A stretch of 64,000 nucleotides of DNA from NCBI RefSeq assembly GCF_003797765.1, contig NZ_RKMB01000002.1, positions 62,001 to 126,000 on the forward strand, read 5' to 3'. Numbering within the stretch: the stretch's first letter is position 1; the number at the start of each line of letters is the position of its first letter. Below the pieces are notes generated by a model. The model was not told the DNA's origin. It was given only the letters and a program-made list of their open reading frames with translations, and made no database searches. The stretch comes from Ramlibacter sp. WS9 (lineage in GTDB: Bacteria; Pseudomonadota; Gammaproteobacteria; Burkholderiales; Burkholderiaceae_C). This document shows positions 60,830 to 64,000 of the stretch, one piece after another. Made by a program: the position numbers and the translations under genes.

Positions 60830-61465
60830 TCAGGCCGGCTGCAACACGTAGCCCGGCGCGGCGGCGCCGGGCCACAGCTCGTACAGCACCTCGGGCTGTT
60901 CCGTGCCGCCGTCGCGCGGGCTGTCGGGCAGGCCCAAGGCCCGCGCGGCGGCAATGCTGAGTTCGCCGATCTTGCGTGCCGGGCCGCGCTCGGCCACGAC
61001 ACAATCGACGCTGCGGCCACGCCACGACGCGCGGGCCTTGCACCCGCGCACCACGCCCGTGGTCTGCTGCACCACCAGCGGTGGCACCACGATGTAGGGC
61101 ACGGTCTCCGAATCCACGTAGGCCGCCGGGTCGTCATAGGCCTTGCCGGGATGGCGGTACCAGGTCATCGACGCGATGACGCCGCCGGCGAACACACGCG
61201 GCTGGTTGTCGTCACCCAGGATCACGATGGTGCGCGCCCAGGGCTTGGCGCACACGACCTTGCCGTCCACGATCTTCATGCCGCCATTGGCCAGCAGCTC
61301 CGAGCCGGTGTCGTCCACCTTGTACGCCGCCAGGCCGCCGTGCTGGCCGTTGGCGCCGTCCGCATCGATGTCGGCGTCGGCCATGTAGTGCACCCGCCCG
61401 TCCTCGTCTTCGAGGATGCGGCAGGCATAGCCTTCGGCGGTGATGGTTCCCAGCAAGCGTGTCAT
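60830..61465 (-). CDS. GH75-like (chitosanase-family fold) protein
   Basis: A 211-residue protein beginning MTRLLGTITAEGYACRILED. The pattern DADIDADGANGQ near the start, DPAAYVDSETVPYIVVPP and VDCVVAERGPARKIGELSIA later resemble fungal and bacterial glycoside hydrolase family 75 proteins; ADIDADG would hold the catalytic Asp. There is no signal peptide, so an intracellular or phage-type role is possible. It ends 22 bases before the asparaginase gene. The longer open frame upstream is only the antisense of the kinase gene. The family call is by memory of the pattern and is moderate. Confidence 0.6.
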   Translation of the reverse strand: MTRLLGTITAEGYACRILEDEDGRVHYMADADIDADGANGQHGGLAAYKVDDTGSELLANGGMKIVDGKVVCAKPWARTIVILGDDNQPRVFAGGVIASMTWYRHPGKAYDDPAAYVDSETVPYIVVPPLVVQQTTGVVRGCKARASWRGRSVDCVVAERGPARKIGELSIAAARALGLPDSPRDGGTEQPEVLYELWPGAAAPGYVLQPA

Positions 61466-61579
61466 GGTGGCCTTTCGGTGGGGGCATTGTCGCTCGACCG
61501 GTACGCGGCGGACCCCAGCCTGCGCCACGGCCCGCCGATCAGCAGCGACTTTGCAACCCACTGTTGGCACAATGCGGTT

Positions 61580-64000
61580 GTGAAAAACCCCGCTCCCGCT
61601 GCTGTTGAGCTGGACACCGAACAGCGATTCCAGACCCTCTTCGAGCAGGCGCCGTTCAGCGTGCAGCTGCTCTCGGTCGATGGCCGGACGTTGAAGGTCA
61701 ACCAGGCCTGGAAAGACCTCTGGGGCGCGCAGGACGGCGACCCGCTCCTGGAGTTCGTGCTCACCGAATACGACATGCTGGCCGACCCGCAGCTCGAAGC
61801 CAAAGGGGTGACGCCGCACTTGCGGCGCGCCTTCGCGGGCGAGTCGGTGCGGCTGCCCATCGCCTACTACGATCCTGCCGAGCTGGGCAAGCCCGGTCGT
61901 GCGCGCTGGGTGGAGGCCACGGCGCGGCCCATCAAGTCGGCCGACGGGCGGGTCATCGAAGTGATGTTGATTCACGAGGACGTGACCGTGCGCCTGCTGG
62001 CCGAGCAGCAGCTGCGTGCGAGCGAGATGCGCCTGCGGCAGCTGGCCAACACGATTCCCCAGATGGCCTGGATCTCGGACGCGCAGGGTGCAGTGGAGTG
62101 GTGCAACGACCGCTGGTTCGAGTACACCGGCCGAACGCTGGAAGAGATGGCCGGATGGGGTTGGCAGAGCGTGATGGATGAGCGGGTGATGCCGCTGGTG
62201 CTGCAGAAGTGGCAGCACTCCCTGGCCACCACCGAGCCCTTTCAGATGACGTTCCCGATCCTGGGGCGCAATGGTGAGTTCCGGCCCTTCTTCACGCTGG
62301 TCGCGCCTTTGAAGGACGAAACCGGCAAGGTCGTTCAATGGTTCGGCACCAACACCGATGTGACGCCGCTGCAGGACGCGGAGCGGCGAGCCCGCACCCT
62401 GACCGAGCTCTCGGAGCGGTTTCGCGCGCTCGACGACGGGGCGCAGCTGCAATACGCGGCGTCCGAGATCCTGGGGCGGTCGCTGGCCGTCAGCCGCGTG
62501 GGCTACGGAACGATCGACCCCGAGGCCGAGATCCTGCGTGTCGAGCGCGACTTCACGGCGGACGGCGTGGGCACCCTGGCCGGCGTGCTGCACCTGCGCG
62601 ACTATGGCTCGTTCATCGACAGCCTGAAGCGGGGCGAATTCATCAGCATCGCCGACGTGCGCCTCGACGAGCGAACGGCAGCGGCAGCCAACGCGCTGGA
62701 GGGACGCAGCGCGCGCTCTTTCGTCAACGTGCCGGTGCTGGAGCAAGGGCGTCTTGTGGCGGTGCTGTTCGTCAATCACGCCAGCGCCCGCGAATGGACC
62801 GACGAGGAACACGGTTTCATTCGCGACGTGGCCGAGCGCACCCGCATCGCTACGGAGCGGGCCCGCGCCGAGAAGGCGCTTCGTGAGAGCGAGGCGCGGT
62901 TTCGCACCATTGCCGACGCCATGCCGCAGATGGTGTGGTCGACGCTGCCGGGCGGCTACCACGACTACTACAACCAGCAGTGGTACGACTTCACCGGCGT
63001 GCCGCCGGGATCGACCGATGGAGAAGGCTGGAACGACGTGTTCCATCCGGAAGACCAGCCGCACGCCTGGAGCATGTGGCGGCACAGCCTGGCGACGGGA
63101 GCAACGTACGAGATCGAATACCGGCTGCGCCACCGGTCCGGCGAGTACCGGTGGGTACTGGGGCGGGCGCTGCCCGTGCGCAACGAGAAAGGTGCGATCG
63201 TGCGGTGGATGGGAACCTGCACGGACATCCACGAACAGAAGCGGGCGCAGGAAGAGCTTGTGGCCAACAGCCGGCGCAAGGACGACTTCCTGGCGATGCT
63301 CGCGCACGAGCTGCGCAACCCGCTGGCGCCGATCAGCACCGCCGCGCAGCTGTTGAAAGCCGTGCCGACCGACAGGGCGACCGTCGAACACTCGGCGGAC
63401 ATCGTCAGCCGCCAGGTGCGGCACATGACGGCGCTGGTGGACGACCTGCTCGATGTCTCGCGCGTCACCCGTGGGTTGGTGGAGCTGGAGCGCGCCCCGG
63501 TTGACGTGAAGGCGGTGCTGGGCAATGCCGTCGAACAGGTGCGCCCGTTGATCGAGGCCCGCGGACACCAGTTGACCACGCGCATGGCCTCCGGCGACGT
63601 GTACGTTCTGGGCGACCGCACCCGCCTGGTCCAGGTGATGTCGAACCTGCTGAACAACGCCGCGAAGTACACGCCGCAGAACGGTTCGCTGTCGCTTTCG
63701 ATGAGCGTCGGCAAGCAGGTGGAAGTGCGCGTCGCCGACAACGGCATGGGCCTGGAGGCACAGCTGTTGCCTCATATATTCGACCTGTTCACGCAGGGAG
63801 AGCGCACACCGGACCGCTCGCAAGGCGGGTTGGGCCTGGGGCTGGCGCTCGTCAAGAGCCTGGTCGAGCTGCATGGCGGCCGTGTGGCGGCTGAGAGTGA
63901 AGGACGCGGCCGGGGCAGTGCATTCACCGTGACGCTGCCTCTATTGAAAGCCTCGCCTCCGGCAGAGTCCCCAGTCCACCACCACGCTGGCACCGCCCCA
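61580..64000 (+). CDS. PAS/GAF hybrid histidine kinase, 3' end missing
   Basis: The frame is open to the last base, giving 807 residues so far. PAS domains span about 13-135 (FEQAPFSVQLLSVDGRTLKV) and 145-265 (PQMAWISDAQGAVEWCNDRW). A GAF domain spans about 280-430 and a third PAS about 435-555 (PQMVWSTLPGGYHDYYNQQW). The kinase follows, with H576 in MLAHELRNPLAPI. N692/N693 in LLNNAAKYTPQ and GGLGLGLALVKSLVELHGG form the ATP site. There are no membrane segments. A receiver domain probably follows beyond 64000. The start is GTG at 61580, with no ribosome site; CACAAT ends six bases before it, again resembling a leaderless start, but no -35 is visible. It is divergent from the GH75-like gene. 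Confidence 0.88.
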   Translation, partial: MKNPAPAAVELDTEQRFQTLFEQAPFSVQLLSVDGRTLKVNQAWKDLWGAQDGDPLLEFVLTEYDMLADPQLEAKGVTPHLRRAFAGESVRLPIAYYDPAELGKPGRARWVEATARPIKSADGRVIEVMLIHEDVTVRLLAEQQLRASEMRLRQLANTIPQMAWISDAQGAVEWCNDRWFEYTGRTLEEMAGWGWQSVMDERVMPLVLQKWQHSLATTEPFQMTFPILGRNGEFRPFFTLVAPLKDETGKVVQWFGTNTDVTPLQDAERRARTLTELSERFRALDDGAQLQYAASEILGRSLAVSRVGYGTIDPEAEILRVERDFTADGVGTLAGVLHLRDYGSFIDSLKRGEFISIADVRLDERTAAAANALEGRSARSFVNVPVLEQGRLVAVLFVNHASAREWTDEEHGFIRDVAERTRIATERARAEKALRESEARFRTIADAMPQMVWSTLPGGYHDYYNQQWYDFTGVPPGSTDGEGWNDVFHPEDQPHAWSMWRHSLATGATYEIEYRLRHRSGEYRWVLGRALPVRNEKGAIVRWMGTCTDIHEQKRAQEELVANSRRKDDFLAMLAHELRNPLAPISTAAQLLKAVPTDRATVEHSADIVSRQVRHMTALVDDLLDVSRVTRGLVELERAPVDVKAVLGNAVEQVRPLIEARGHQLTTRMASGDVYVLGDRTRLVQVMSNLLNNAAKYTPQNGSLSLSMSVGKQVEVRVADNGMGLEAQLLPHIFDLFTQGERTPDRSQGGLGLGLALVKSLVELHGGRVAAESEGRGRGSAFTVTLPLLKASPPAESPVHHHAGTAP

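Noticed and set aside
61551-61580. Leaderless promoter for the PAS/GAF kinase
   Set aside because: CACAAT lies six bases before the GTG, but TTGCAA is only 11 bases further upstream, too close for a normal -35 box.
61466-63874. Upstream extension of the GH75-like gene to over 1000 codons
   Set aside because: This part is antisense to the PAS/GAF kinase. The real protein starts at 61465 (MTRLLGTITAEG), where the sensible sequence begins.

Overview
The window is GC-rich, gene-dense bacterial chromosome with short gaps and many ATGA overlaps. Gene content and order point to a betaproteobacterium of the Burkholderiales, most like a Comamonadaceae member (Ramlibacter/Variovorax type). The signs are two Bug/Tct-type solute receptors, a short PutA next to an Lrp-type regulator, a GlpQ-GlpU-GlpV glycerol ABC transporter, and a CheB-CheR-PAS-kinase hybrid. 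There is also a dispersed GC-rich palindrome of a kind I recall from this family. I see no rRNA, tRNA, CRISPR array, phage or transposase. The genus is inference.

Layout. 1-2760: the end of a glycerol ABC transporter operon, closed by a good intrinsic terminator. 2782-7411: a degenerate GGDEF receptor, a small unknown protein, an Lrp regulator, a cupin and a first HipBA module, followed by an AT-rich gap. 7634-10651: putA, with a dispersed palindrome inside its N-terminal coding region. 10711-18724: a run of membrane genes (two RDD, SpoIIM-like, DUF4129, DUF4350, MoxR ATPase, DUF58) and a DUF805 gene whose product ends in a pilin-like segment. 18864-22812: an amino-acid-type receptor, a DUF3857/transglutaminase protein and a HigBA module. 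22822-30593: a three-gene envelope operon (SH3-like, SPFH, secreted) divergent from a two-component system and a MurA paralogue. 30651-32370: a second HipBA module, paralogous to the first. 32480-36105: a permease, a small secreted protein, a RidA-like protein and a membrane protein. 36266-39439: a D-tartrate dehydratase/Bug receptor operon with a divergent LysR gene. 39500-44398: an XRE-cupin/GNAT pair, unknowns, and a DUF1800/DUF1501 pair. 44399-45017: a gene-free stretch holding a nested inverted-repeat element. 45018-51175: a 1542-residue CheB-CheR-PAS-kinase-receiver hybrid and a second CheB with a zinc ribbon. 51207-59822: arginase, then a catabolic operon (NAD epimerase, DapA-like, TctCBA, isomerase, enolase-superfamily enzyme). 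59803-64000: an asparaginase, a GH75-like protein and a PAS/GAF histidine kinase running off the end.

How the genes fit together. Much of the window is uptake and breakdown of small organic nutrients: glycerol, proline, arginine, asparagine, tartrate and one unidentified acid. Several sensor kinases and single-gene regulators lie among these genes. The most notable pattern is in the three toxin-antitoxin-type modules. Each has a -10 box only 6-7 nt from the first start codon and no visible ribosome binding site, which suggests leaderless mRNAs. The other unusual items are the repeat element at 44741-44995, the palindrome translated inside PutA, the DUF805/pilin-like fusion, the divergent MurA, and the catabolic operon of unknown substrate.
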